Positions 7,727-15,593 of a stretch of 49,223 nucleotides of DNA are shown here, one piece after another; position 1 is the stretch's first letter, and each line of letters opens with the position of its first letter. The translations under genes were made by a program, and so were the position numbers. The notes below the pieces were generated by a model that worked only from the letters and a program-made list of their open reading frames with translations, was not told where the DNA came from and did no database searches. Source of the stretch: an uncultured Saprospiraceae bacterium (GTDB lineage: Bacteria; Bacteroidota; Bacteroidia; Chitinophagales; Saprospiraceae). The stretch spans positions 1-49,223 of the forward strand of contig CALDYY010000052.1 of assembly GCA_937944245.1 (NCBI GenBank), written 5' to 3'.

Positions 7727-8614
7727 TTAATTGATATTTTTGACGTAATCTTCTCGTTTCCGTTTCCATCGGCGATGCGTCCAAAGCCAAAATTCAGGTG
7801 CTTCTTGAATTTGATGTTCCAATAGTTTAGTATGAGTGGCTGTCATTACTCCAACAGCTAAATCTCTAGGGTGTTCAGTGATAAGTTCAAAATTCATTTC
7901 ATAATAGCCTCTTTTTATTTTTTTCATTTTGCTCATTACCACCACATAATTGTAACGCCTTGCATAAACTTCTGCACCAATCAATACAGCGGTTTCTTGA
8001 TTTAAAAAAGATGTCCAATAAACAGTCTGCTTGCTAGTTGGGCATTGGTCAGTTAAGAAAAAAATAGCATGCTTCTTTTTTTGTACTTCAGATATACCCT
8101 TTTGTGCGCTTGCTTTAGGAATAAGTTGTAAGCCGAAACGCGCTCTTGATTGGCGGATAAGATTATCAAAAGTAGGGTTTTTCAGAGGAGCGTATAACAC
8201 CACAGACTGATGCTTCATTTGAGGATTTAGTGCTGTAAGGTACTCCCAATTACCATAATGCCCCATTAGAATCATAACATTTCTATTCTGTTCATAATAT
8301 TGATGAAGTAACGCTTCATTTTTTATTTTACATCGTGTTATAATTTCTTGCTCAGAAATAGCCAGTAATTTCAATGTTTCTACTAAAATATCTGAAAAGT
8401 GGTGATAAAATTTCCGAGCGATTTGCATAACTTCTTTTTCTGATTTTTCGGGGAAAGATTGCTTAATTTGAGTTTTTACAATGTGCTTTCGATAGGTTAA
8501 ACTACATAGAAAGGGAATACCTAAAATATCCGCAAAGAAGAACAAAAGCGGCAATGGTAAATATGCAATAGGTTTTATAATAAAAAAAAACAATATTTTA
8601 CCTAATCTTGCCAT
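7727..8614 (-). CDS. Lipid A biosynthesis-type lauroyl/myristoyl acyltransferase
   Basis: 295 aa, member of the LpxL/HtrB/LpxM lysophospholipid acyltransferase family. A hydrophobic N-terminal segment (about 8-38) should anchor it at the inner membrane. The catalytic HxxxxE motif is GHYGNWE (H119, E124), followed by a binding segment LYAPLKNPTFDNLI and a RxRFG motif typical of the family. FFLTDQ and a basic C-terminus (WLWTHRRWKRKRED) complete the family pattern. It likely adds a secondary acyl chain to lipid A or an aminolipid precursor. It begins 8 nt after aceK ends, so it should be translated from the same mRNA. That pairing with a central-carbon regulator is unexpected. Confidence 0.88.
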   Translation of the reverse strand: MARLGKILFFFIIKPIAYLPLPLLFFFADILGIPFLCSLTYRKHIVKTQIKQSFPEKSEKEVMQIARKFYHHFSDILVETLKLLAISEQEIITRCKIKNEALLHQYYEQNRNVMILMGHYGNWEYLTALNPQMKHQSVVLYAPLKNPTFDNLIRQSRARFGLQLIPKASAQKGISEVQKKKHAIFFLTDQCPTSKQTVYWTSFLNQETAVLIGAEVYARRYNYVVVMSKMKKIKRGYYEMNFELITEHPRDLAVGVMTATHTKLLEHQIQEAPEFWLWTHRRWKRKREDYVKNIN

Positions 8615-8622
8615 CCGACTAT

Positions 8623-10368
8623 CTAAAAAGTAGATTGAAATAGGTTTATAAATCTAAGACTCTCCTTGTAAGGAAAAGTATCTAATATTTCACCTTGTTT
8701 TAATTTTTTTTGAGTATCTTTCCAAAATTTAGTATCATATAAATCACCATGCAATTCATGGAAAATTTCACGGATTTTAGCATCACCGATTAAAAAACGA
8801 GGGAACTCCTCTGGAAAAATATCATTCACGCCAACATGAAAATAAGGTTCATTTGCCATTTCCTCATCATCATCTCTTGGCTCGGGAATACGCCTAAAAT
8901 TATAATCTGTCAAAAAACCAATTTCATCATAATCATAAAAAACAACTCTTTTTAATCGAGTTACGCCAAAGTTCTTTAGCAACATATCACCCGGAAAGAT
9001 ATTTACCGCAGCCATTTCTTTTATAGCTTTCCCATATTCATCAATAACTTCCCTAGCTTCTTCGAGCGTAGCGTTTTCAAGATAAATGTTAAGCGGAGTC
9101 ATTCGTTTTTCAACATAAAGTAGCTTTATTTCAATAGTGTCTTTAGTGATTTTTATTTTTGATGGTGCTTCTTTTTTTAATTCCTCAATCAATTCTGGAC
9201 TAAATCGTTGAATATCAAAAGCTAAATTTTGAAACATATGACTATCAGTCATTCTTCCTACGCGGTCATGCACGTTCACGAGTTCATATTTTTGCATTAC
9301 TTCAGCTTCTGTTACATTTTTAGGCGGTGCAAAACGGTCGCGGATCATTTTAAATACCATATTATAGGAAGGCAGCGTAAACACTATCATCACCATACCT
9401 GGAATGCCCGGTGCGATTACAAATTTATCTTCCGTTCTTGCCAAGTGTCGAACAAAATCTCTATAAAATACAGTTTTTCCATGTTTTTCAAAACCGATAG
9501 AATTATATAATTCTCCCAAGCTTTTAGTTGGCATAATAGAATATAAAAAATCCACCGTTTCATGGACAATGTCCACATCAGTCAAAAAATAGGAACGATT
9601 ATAACTAAAAATAGAACTTACATCATTATACCTCAATAGAAGTGCATCCACAAAAAGCCCTTTGTCGCCATGAAGTATCGGTAAAACAAAAGGATAAGGA
9701 CGATTATAGATATACATCCTACCGACAATGTATGCCCCTTTATTCCTAAAAAAGATAGATTTTAGTATCTCTAATCGAATACCTGCGGAGTTAGAAACTG
9801 ACAAAGATTTTAAGCTACTACTTAATGACGTGGTCAAATAATGAGTGTCGCGCTCTAGGTTTTCAAAAGACGCATCAAAATTATACAACGAAAAAATTTG
9901 GTCGAAGGTGGACCTCAAATTTTTGCCTAAGTAAAACGTATAATAAATAGGCTCTGTGGATTTATATTCTCTATAACTTCCCGTTGCATTAACAAACATT
10001 AGTTCTTCATCTGCACCGATGTTAGCATTTCTATGAATATGCCTAAAAACAGAATTATAGAAAGTTTCTGCAATATTTCTAGTGTTGAAATTCATAATGT
10101 CTTCATAATACATATCTTTTATTTCTCTCCAAACATTATAATTATCAACTTCCTTGCCTAAGAATTGCTGTATCTCCTCTGTAGTTTCCCCTACTTTTTC
10201 CCTGTAGAGCTGCGCGCGTTCTTTAGCTGCTTGCTGAATGCCATACCAGTCCTTATTTTCAAAACGGATTTTACCTCGCTTTGTAATGCGCTTGAATTGA
10301 TGGTAATAGTTCAAATATTGCCCTAAAATTAAATGTGCTGCTTCGTAGGGCATTAGTTTTTGAAACAT
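8623..10368 (-). CDS. aceK: Isocitrate dehydrogenase kinase/phosphatase
   Basis: 581 aa, the normal AceK length. AceK phosphorylates isocitrate dehydrogenase to divert isocitrate into the glyoxylate shunt and reverses this with a phosphatase activity in the same site. Diagnostic segments are present: APGIPGMVMIVFTLPS (319-334) as the ATP loop; K340 in VFKMIRDRFAPPK; D375 in GRMTDS; NIFPGDMLLKNFGVTR, giving D461 and N466; and VFYDYDEI (D479, D481). All correspond to the E. coli catalytic and regulatory residues. The usual neighbours aceA and aceB are absent, and no isocitrate dehydrogenase is in the window. It sits 35 nt after a cystathionine gamma-synthase/lyase gene and 8 nt before an acyltransferase gene. 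AceK is best known from Proteobacteria, so lateral transfer is possible. Confidence 0.93.
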   Translation of the reverse strand: MFQKLMPYEAAHLILGQYLNYYHQFKRITKRGKIRFENKDWYGIQQAAKERAQLYREKVGETTEEIQQFLGKEVDNYNVWREIKDMYYEDIMNFNTRNIAETFYNSVFRHIHRNANIGADEELMFVNATGSYREYKSTEPIYYTFYLGKNLRSTFDQIFSLYNFDASFENLERDTHYLTTSLSSSLKSLSVSNSAGIRLEILKSIFFRNKGAYIVGRMYIYNRPYPFVLPILHGDKGLFVDALLLRYNDVSSIFSYNRSYFLTDVDIVHETVDFLYSIMPTKSLGELYNSIGFEKHGKTVFYRDFVRHLARTEDKFVIAPGIPGMVMIVFTLPSYNMVFKMIRDRFAPPKNVTEAEVMQKYELVNVHDRVGRMTDSHMFQNLAFDIQRFSPELIEELKKEAPSKIKITKDTIEIKLLYVEKRMTPLNIYLENATLEEAREVIDEYGKAIKEMAAVNIFPGDMLLKNFGVTRLKRVVFYDYDEIGFLTDYNFRRIPEPRDDDEEMANEPYFHVGVNDIFPEEFPRFLIGDAKIREIFHELHGDLYDTKFWKDTQKKLKQGEILDTFPYKESLRFINLFQSTF

Positions 10369-10403
10369 AAAATACTTTTATTATGCTTTAATAAACAGTT
10401 GCA

Positions 10404-11555
10404 TTATATTTTTTCCAATGCACTTTTTAAATCATCAATTAAATCGTCAGCATCTTCTACCCCAATACTCAAGCGAATGAGCGAATCCGTTAACCCCACT
10501 TTCAAGCGTTGTTCACGAGGTATGGACGCATGCGTCATGGAAGCTGGATGACCAATTAATGATTCTACCCCACCTAGCGATTCAGCTAGTGAAAATAAAT
10601 GCGTACCACTTAACACCTTTTCTGCTGCTTCAAAGCTATCGGCTACCAAGTCAAAGGAAACCATTCCACCAAAGTGGCGCATTTGTCGCTTTGCAATAGC
10701 ATGCCCTGCATGGTGTTCAAAACCAGGATAATATACTTTACTCACTTTAGGGTGATTGGCAAGTGTCTCTGCAACACGTTCTGCATTTTGGCAAGTTCTT
10801 TCCACGCGCAAATGTAGCGTTTTGATGCCGCGTAGTGCTAGGAAACAATCTTGCGGACCTGGAATGGCACCTACGGCGTTTTGCAAAAAATAAAATTCAT
10901 TAGCTCTGGCTTCATCTTTTACAACAAGCGCACCTAATACCAAATCAGAATGCCCACCAATATATTTTGTTGCGGAATGTAAGACCACATCAGCACCTAA
11001 ATCCAAAGGATTTTGTAAATAAGGCGATGCAAAAGTATTGTCCACACAAACTGTAATTAGAGGATCAATATTTTTTACTACTTCGCAAATCGCTTGAATA
11101 TCAAGCACATTAAGCATTGGATTGGTAGGTGTTTCTGCCCAAATGAGTTTAGTGTTTTCATTCAAGGCAGCTTTGAGCGTCGCTGGATTGCCCAAATCAA
11201 TAAACGTGGAAACGATGCCATATTTTTCAAATACACGACGCATTAAGCGATAAGAACCTCCATATAAATCGTTAGTAGAAAGAATTTCGTCTCCAGGATT
11301 CAAGGTTTTTAGTACAGCATCCATTGCTGCCAAGCCACTGGAAAAGCAAATAGCATGTGTACCATTTTCTAGTGCTGCCAAGTTGTTTTCCAGCACGGTT
11401 CTTGTTGGATTTTGGGTGCGTGCATACTCATAACCTTTATGCTTGCCTGGTGCTTCTTGCACATAGGTTGAGGTTTGATAAATAGGTGTCATAACCGCTC
11501 CAGTAGAGGGGTCTGGCGTGATGCCTGCATGGATGACTTTCGTTGCAAATTTCAT
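10404..11555 (-). CDS. Cystathionine gamma-synthase/lyase family PLP enzyme
   Basis: 383 aa, full length for the Cys/Met metabolism PLP-dependent family. Seen motifs are YEYARTQNPTR, the FSSGLAAM region, ETPTNP, VDNTFASPYLQ, and the lysine loop HSATKYIGGHSD with K197 forming the Schiff base. The C-terminal SLGGVESLIGHPASMTHAS is typical. Members make cystathionine from an O-acylhomoserine or cleave cystathionine to cysteine; the close family members cannot be separated from sequence alone. It is first in the unit leading into aceK, with no terminator in the 35-nt gap. Confidence 0.9.
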   Translation of the reverse strand: MKFATKVIHAGITPDPSTGAVMTPIYQTSTYVQEAPGKHKGYEYARTQNPTRTVLENNLAALENGTHAICFSSGLAAMDAVLKTLNPGDEILSTNDLYGGSYRLMRRVFEKYGIVSTFIDLGNPATLKAALNENTKLIWAETPTNPMLNVLDIQAICEVVKNIDPLITVCVDNTFASPYLQNPLDLGADVVLHSATKYIGGHSDLVLGALVVKDEARANEFYFLQNAVGAIPGPQDCFLALRGIKTLHLRVERTCQNAERVAETLANHPKVSKVYYPGFEHHAGHAIAKRQMRHFGGMVSFDLVADSFEAAEKVLSGTHLFSLAESLGGVESLIGHPASMTHASIPREQRLKVGLTDSLIRLSIGVEDADDLIDDLKSALEKI

Positions 11556-11587
11556 GTTCAGAAATTAAATGGTATATTTTAACCGAT

Positions 11588-11620
11588 AGGTAGCAGTTGT
11601 CCTCAAGACAACTGCTACCT
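11588..11620 (-). terminator. Terminator hairpin after the transketolase genes
   Basis: Perfect 14-bp stem AGGTAGCAGTTGTC (11588-11601) with its complement (11607-11620) and a 5-nt loop. It lies 24 nt past the transketolase stop codon on the minus strand and upstream of the cystathionine gene. The downstream T-run is weak. Confidence 0.75.
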
Positions 11621-11644
11621 GAATTGTGTTTTCTTAAAGTTGAT

Positions 11645-12598
11645 TTATTTTCTAGCCAAAACTTTTTTAATAGCCGTTACGACATCAGAAACACCTAAGC
11701 CATATTTAGTTAACAATTCTATCGGTGTTCCACTTTCTCCAAAAGAATCATTTACGGCTACCATTTCCATAGGCGTTGGTATTTTCCTTGCTAATAATTG
11801 AGCAATGCTACTACCCAATCCACCATACATTTGGTGTTCTTCTGCGGTAACTACGGCTCTAGTTTTACTAACAGAATCTAAAATAGCTTCTTCGTCTAAT
11901 GGCTTTATGGTGTGAATATTAATAAGTTCACAGCTAATGCCTTCTGCGGCTAGCTTTTTCGCAGCTTCAATGGCATTCCACATCAAATGTCCTGTTGCAA
12001 AAATGCTGACATCTGTGCCTTCACTCATCAAGATGGCTTTGCCGATTTCAAACTTAAATGGCTCTGTGAATATAGGCCAACTTGGACGACCAAAGCGCAA
12101 ATAGACTGGTCCGTAATGTTCAGCAATAGCTAAAGTTGCTTGGCGTGTTTGTTCAAAATCGCATGGGTTAATAACCGTGAAACCGGGTAGCATTTTCATC
12201 ATACCCAAGTCCTCTAAAATTTGATGAGTTGCGCCATCCTCCCCTAAGGTAACACCTGCATGAGAAGCGCATATTTTAACGTTTTTGTGCGAATAAGCAA
12301 CGGATTGACGAATTTGGTCATAAACCCTACCTGTAGCGAAATTGGCAAAAGTGGTTGCATAAGGAATCTTGCCACCAATGGATAATCCTGAAGCTAGACC
12401 AATCATATTGGCTTCCGCAATACCTACTTGAATGAAGCGGTCGGGAAAATCTTTGATGAAATCATCCAAGCGAAGTGAACCCGCTAAGTCGGCGGTAAGT
12501 GCTACAACATCAGGATTTTGTTTGGCTAGTTCGTATATACCTACACCGAAGCCATCGCGAGTAGAGTTTTTTCCTGTGGAAACAAGTTTATCTAACAT
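11645..12598 (-). CDS. Transketolase, C-terminal subunit
   Basis: 317 aa, carrying the pyrimidine-binding and C-terminal domains of transketolase as a separate chain. Seen are VALTADLAGS, the catalytic glutamate region GIAEANMIGLASGL, ATTFANFATGRVYDQIR, SHAGVTLGEDGATHQ, and the final domain with TAEEHQMYGGLGS. Together with the N-terminal subunit it transfers two-carbon units between sugar phosphates in the non-oxidative pentose phosphate pathway. It starts 44 nt after the N-terminal subunit gene; two-chain transketolases are common in Bacteroidota and Archaea. A hairpin follows. Confidence 0.93.
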   Translation of the reverse strand: MLDKLVSTGKNSTRDGFGVGIYELAKQNPDVVALTADLAGSLRLDDFIKDFPDRFIQVGIAEANMIGLASGLSIGGKIPYATTFANFATGRVYDQIRQSVAYSHKNVKICASHAGVTLGEDGATHQILEDLGMMKMLPGFTVINPCDFEQTRQATLAIAEHYGPVYLRFGRPSWPIFTEPFKFEIGKAILMSEGTDVSIFATGHLMWNAIEAAKKLAAEGISCELINIHTIKPLDEEAILDSVSKTRAVVTAEEHQMYGGLGSSIAQLLARKIPTPMEMVAVNDSFGESGTPIELLTKYGLGVSDVVTAIKKVLARK

Positions 12599-12642
12599 GA
12601 TATTTTTTTCTTAAGTTGTTTAGAATAAAAATAATTTGAACA

Positions 12643-13518
12643 TTAGTGGCTGTAAAGTTTTCCTTGATATGGATAAGGGTAGTCACCTAATGTTTCTTCT
12701 AATTGCGCTAATGCTTTTTCTGTTAGCGCAGCATCTGGTGCTTTGCCATGCCACTTGTGCGAGCCCATCATGTAATCCACGCCATATCCCATCTCAGTGT
12801 GCATCAAAATTACAATTGGCTTGCCCTGCCCTGTTTTAGCTTTGGCGATGTTTAGGTTTTTTACAAGGTGTTCCATGTCATTACCTTGAATTTCCATGAC
12901 ATCCCAGCCGAAAGCTGCCCATTTTGCTGCCAAATTGCCTAAAGAGAGTACCTGCTCTGTTGAGCCATCTATCTGCTGTCCATTATAATCTACGGTTACA
13001 ATTAAGTTATCAATTTTATTATGTGCGGCAAACATAATGGCTTCCCAGTTTTGCCCCTCCTGCAATTCACCATCGCCAGTGAGGACAAATACTAATTTTT
13101 TATCGCTGTTCATTTTTTTAGCCAGTGCCATACCAATCGCTACGGACATTCCTTGTCCAAGTGAACCAGAAGCGACTCTAATACCCGGCAAACCTTCATG
13201 TGTAGCAGGATGACCTTGCACACGTGAATTGAGCTTTCGGAAAGTAGCCAGTTCTTCTACTGGGAAGTAGCCACTTCGCGCCAGAACACTATACCAAACA
13301 GGAGAGATATGTCCATTAGAGAGAAAAAAGACATCTTCTCCTTCTGCCTTCATATTGAATTTAGGGTCATGGTGCATTACTTCAAAATAGAGTGCAGTTA
13401 AAAAATCCGCACAACCTAGCGAACCGCCCGGATGCCCACTATCAGCATAATGCACTTGGCGGATAATGTCTCTTCTGACTTGTGAAGCAATGCGCTTCAA
13501 TTCTTGAATAGTTGCCAT
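12643..13518 (-). CDS. Transketolase, N-terminal (thiamine diphosphate) subunit
   Basis: 291 aa. It carries the cofactor diphosphate-binding domain: HYADSGHPGGSLG near the start, SLGQGMSVAIGMA, and the metal/ThDP motif TGDGELQEGQNWEA (GDG 148-150) completed by VDYNGQQIDG. It pairs with the following gene to give a complete two-chain transketolase. The gene is preceded by a clear Bacteroidota promoter about 135 nt upstream (13653-13681), implying a leader of roughly 125 nt in which I see no known riboswitch. Confidence 0.93.
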   Translation of the reverse strand: MATIQELKRIASQVRRDIIRQVHYADSGHPGGSLGCADFLTALYFEVMHHDPKFNMKAEGEDVFFLSNGHISPVWYSVLARSGYFPVEELATFRKLNSRVQGHPATHEGLPGIRVASGSLGQGMSVAIGMALAKKMNSDKKLVFVLTGDGELQEGQNWEAIMFAAHNKIDNLIVTVDYNGQQIDGSTEQVLSLGNLAAKWAAFGWDVMEIQGNDMEHLVKNLNIAKAKTGQGKPIVILMHTEMGYGVDYMMGSHKWHGKAPDAALTEKALAQLEETLGDYPYPYQGKLYSH

Positions 13519-13652
13519 AAAATTTATTTATAGTTTTCTAGTAAATAGAACAGTACTATTTTTGATAGACTATCCAGCATAAAGTAAATGCTCAAAAATA
13601 AATTTTATTTGTAGGAAAATTGTGCTTTTGTTTAGGATAATCGTTTTTACGA

Positions 13653-13681
13653 CAAAATTAGACTAATAATAGAACCCCAAA
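13653..13681 (-). promoter_or_regulatory. Bacteroidota-type promoter of the transketolase genes
   Basis: On the minus strand this reads TTTG (13681-13678), 17 nt, then TAATTTTG (13660-13653). That matches the phylum's TTTG-N17-TAnnTTTG consensus in both boxes and spacing. Confidence 0.75.
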
Positions 13682-13782
13682 CGAATAGGCCAATTTATTT
13701 TTTGGTCAGTTTTATTTTCTACAAAATGCTTATAAAATCTATACCTTTATAGTAAGTTTTGCGTTCTATAAGGGGAATTTAT

Positions 13783-13835
13783 CCATAGAAAAAGGCAATT
13801 CAGAGAACGCTCCAAATTGCCTTGATTAGCTATGG
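13783..13835 (-). terminator. Terminator of the HU gene
   Basis: The inner stem is AAGGCAATT (13792-13800) with AATTGCCTT (13815-13823). An outer stem is CCATAG (13783-13788) with CTATGG (13830-13835). It starts 18 nt past the HU stop codon. Confidence 0.7.
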
Positions 13836-13852
13836 TGAAATTTAAAACTTTT

Positions 13853-14155
13853 CTATTTAGAAAGTTTTGATTTTAGTGCAGCAGAATCTACTGCATCAGA
13901 AAGTTCTTTGCCCGGCTTAAATTTAGGAGAAACTTTTGCTGGTATGTTGATGTTCTCACCAGTTTGTGGGTTTCTACCTGAGCGCTCTTGGCGAAGGCTA
14001 ACAGAAAAAGTTCCGAATCCGATAAGTGTAACCTTATCGCCATCTTTAAGTGCTTCTGTAATGCTATCAATGACTGCATTCAGTGCATCTGTGGATTGCG
14101 CTTTAGATAATTTTGTTACCTCGGCAATTTTGTTAACTAAATCTCCTTTGTTCAT
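13853..14155 (-). CDS. HU family DNA-binding protein
   Basis: 100 aa, slightly longer than the usual 90. MNKGDLVNKIAEVTKLSKA starts the helical dimer domain. VTLIGFGTFSV and the arm region ERSGRNPQTGENINIPA, with the conserved Pro that intercalates in DNA, identify HU/IHF. A short basic tail (KSKLSK) extends the C-terminus. It is a nucleoid protein that bends DNA as a dimer. The gene is alone, flanked by its own promoter and terminator. Confidence 0.95.
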   Translation of the reverse strand: MNKGDLVNKIAEVTKLSKAQSTDALNAVIDSITEALKDGDKVTLIGFGTFSVSLRQERSGRNPQTGENINIPAKVSPKFKPGKELSDAVDSAALKSKLSK

Positions 14156-14186
14156 TTGAATAAAGTTTGAATTAACGGATTATTGA

Positions 14187-14217
14187 CAAAGTTAAATACT
14201 ATCATCAATAAATACAA
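14187..14217 (-). promoter_or_regulatory. Promoter of the HU gene
   Basis: On the minus strand, TTG (14217-14215) is followed after 20 nt by TAACTTTG (14194-14187), a match to TAnnTTTG. The predicted start lies about 25 nt upstream of the HU start codon. Confidence 0.6.
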
Positions 14218-14294
14218 CTCTAAGGTCTTTAAAAATCCTTGTTTTTCAAGTGTTTTTTAATTTTTTTTTCAATTTTATGCAAAAAAACTTCAAA

Positions 14295-14552
14295 ATGACA
14301 TCAAAAAAGGTTAATTTTAGCATTAAATTAATGATATATTCATTTTTTTGCCTATTTATTTTTTCTTGTACGCCCAAGGCTGGCTGCCCTGCTAGCGAAA
14401 ACGCTACTGTAAAAGTTAATCGAAAAGGTGAATTGCCAACAAAAAGAGGAAACTCTAACTTATTTTCGCCCAACGGTTCTGTAAAGGTGAAGAAAGCACA
14501 AAAAGCAAGAAAGCAACAACGTAAAAAAATATATGGTAATAGAAAGAGCTAG
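14295..14552 (+). CDS. Small lipoprotein with strongly basic C-terminus
   Basis: 85 aa from the ATG at 14295; an ATG at 14277 and a GTG at 14250 are in frame upstream, but the signal peptide is cleanest from 14295. The signal ends LFIFSC, a lipobox. The mature protein is short, contains a second cysteine (AGCP), and ends in a Lys/Arg-rich stretch (KKAQKARKQQRKK). No domain is recognised. Its 3' end overlaps the start of the next gene by 20 nt, so the two are probably translationally coupled. A polybasic outer-membrane or periplasmic lipoprotein could contact LPS, peptidoglycan or nucleic acid; this is speculation. Confidence 0.6.
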   Translation: MTSKKVNFSIKLMIYSFFCLFIFSCTPKAGCPASENATVKVNRKGELPTKRGNSNLFSPNGSVKVKKAQKARKQQRKKIYGNRKS

Positions 14553-15531
14553 CCTGAATTTTTCTATTGCTATGAAGATTACCAGTAGTCGTTATCTAGG
14601 GGTGTTAGGTGTGCTCATTTCTGCTATTGTGCTATTTTGGGTATTTCATACAGTGGATTTCAATGATATTAGCAGTACATTGAAGTTGTTGAGTATAAGG
14701 CATTTAACTGTTGTTTGTGTCGTGTATTTACTTACCATTTTTATGAAGGCTTATCGTTGGCGATTAACTTTGCCCAACCATAAAAGCTATTTGAATAGTG
14801 TTGTAATGGGCTTGGCAGGTAATAATGTGCTGCCTGCACGGGGTGGCGAATTACTGCAAATGGAATATTTTCGGTTTGAAAATAAGCACCAGCACCGAAT
14901 TACTATCATTACATCTATGGCTACGCTCAAAATTTTGGACGGTATTTGCTTAGTGTCGCTGCTTTATTTTTCTTCTAAAGCCCTTTTAAGCGTAAACAGT
15001 CCAAACTGGCTCAATGCTATTTTGGTTATTTCACTGCCCATGTTGTTGATTTTGCTATTGCTTATGGTTTTATTACGCTGGAAAGGGGTATTGATTAGGC
15101 TATACTTCAGCCAATTTAGGGCTAAATTTTTCGTACGGCTCATTCACCTATTGAGAAACATAGAAGATGCACTTGAATTTCTTCATTTCAATTGGCAAAC
15201 TTTGTTGATAATTTTGATGACCTATGCTATTTGGTGTTTGGAAAGTATTATGTTTATTACTTGTCTGGAGGCTTTTCATATCTCTGATACCTTTCTGTTG
15301 GGAATATTTACCACTTGTGTCGTTAATTTTGGTATTGCTGCGCCCTCTTCTCCAGGCTACTTCGGCGTTTTCCAAGCCGCTACAATGCTTGCATTACTTC
15401 CTTTCAATGTGTCCAACGAGGTTGCTGTTAGTATTGGCTTGATTGTCAATTTTTTCCAATTTTTACCTGCCACTTTGTGGGGTGCAGTTGTTTTTTGGCA
15501 ATGGCAGAGTAAAAAAATTCTAGAAATATAA
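14533..15531 (+). CDS. LPG-synthase transmembrane-domain protein (UPF0104/AglD-like flippase family)
   Basis: 332 aa, an integral membrane protein with about eight hydrophobic segments. The family signature is MKAYRWRLTL followed by NNVLPARGGELLQ (the G-N-n-l-P-a-R-x-G-E motif of the lysylphosphatidylglycerol synthase TM region). Later VNFGIAAPSSPGYFGVFQ and FLPATLWG also match. Relatives include the N-terminal half of MprF and archaeal AglD, and are thought to move or handle lipid-linked sugars or aminoacyl lipids. Start 14533 overlaps the lipoprotein gene; an ATG at 14572 is the alternative. A terminator follows at once. Confidence 0.85.
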   Translation: MVIERASLNFSIAMKITSSRYLGVLGVLISAIVLFWVFHTVDFNDISSTLKLLSIRHLTVVCVVYLLTIFMKAYRWRLTLPNHKSYLNSVVMGLAGNNVLPARGGELLQMEYFRFENKHQHRITIITSMATLKILDGICLVSLLYFSSKALLSVNSPNWLNAILVISLPMLLILLLLMVLLRWKGVLIRLYFSQFRAKFFVRLIHLLRNIEDALEFLHFNWQTLLIILMTYAIWCLESIMFITCLEAFHISDTFLLGIFTTCVVNFGIAAPSSPGYFGVFQAATMLALLPFNVSNEVAVSIGLIVNFFQFLPATLWGAVVFWQWQSKKILEI

Positions 15532-15567
15532 ATGCCATGTACCACATTTCAAGGGCACATGGCATTT
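15530..15567. terminator. Bidirectional terminator
   Basis: AAATGCCATGT (15530-15540) and ACATGGCATTT (15557-15567) form a perfect 11-bp stem with a 16-nt loop. It is followed by T on the plus strand and lies between the converging membrane-protein and fasciclin genes. Confidence 0.8.
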
Positions 15568-15593
15568 TTAATGATAAATGATAAATAATTAGC

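Larger units (their letters stand above)
13519..13852. other. Intergenic region between HU and transketolase genes
   Basis: Holds the minus-strand transketolase promoter (13653-13681), its AT-rich leader, and the HU terminator (13783-13835). No additional open frame looks real. Confidence 0.7.

Noticed and set aside
13519-13660. Riboswitch in the transketolase leader
   Set aside because: Leader is about 125 nt and AT-rich with no recognisable thiamine diphosphate (TPP) or other aptamer motif.
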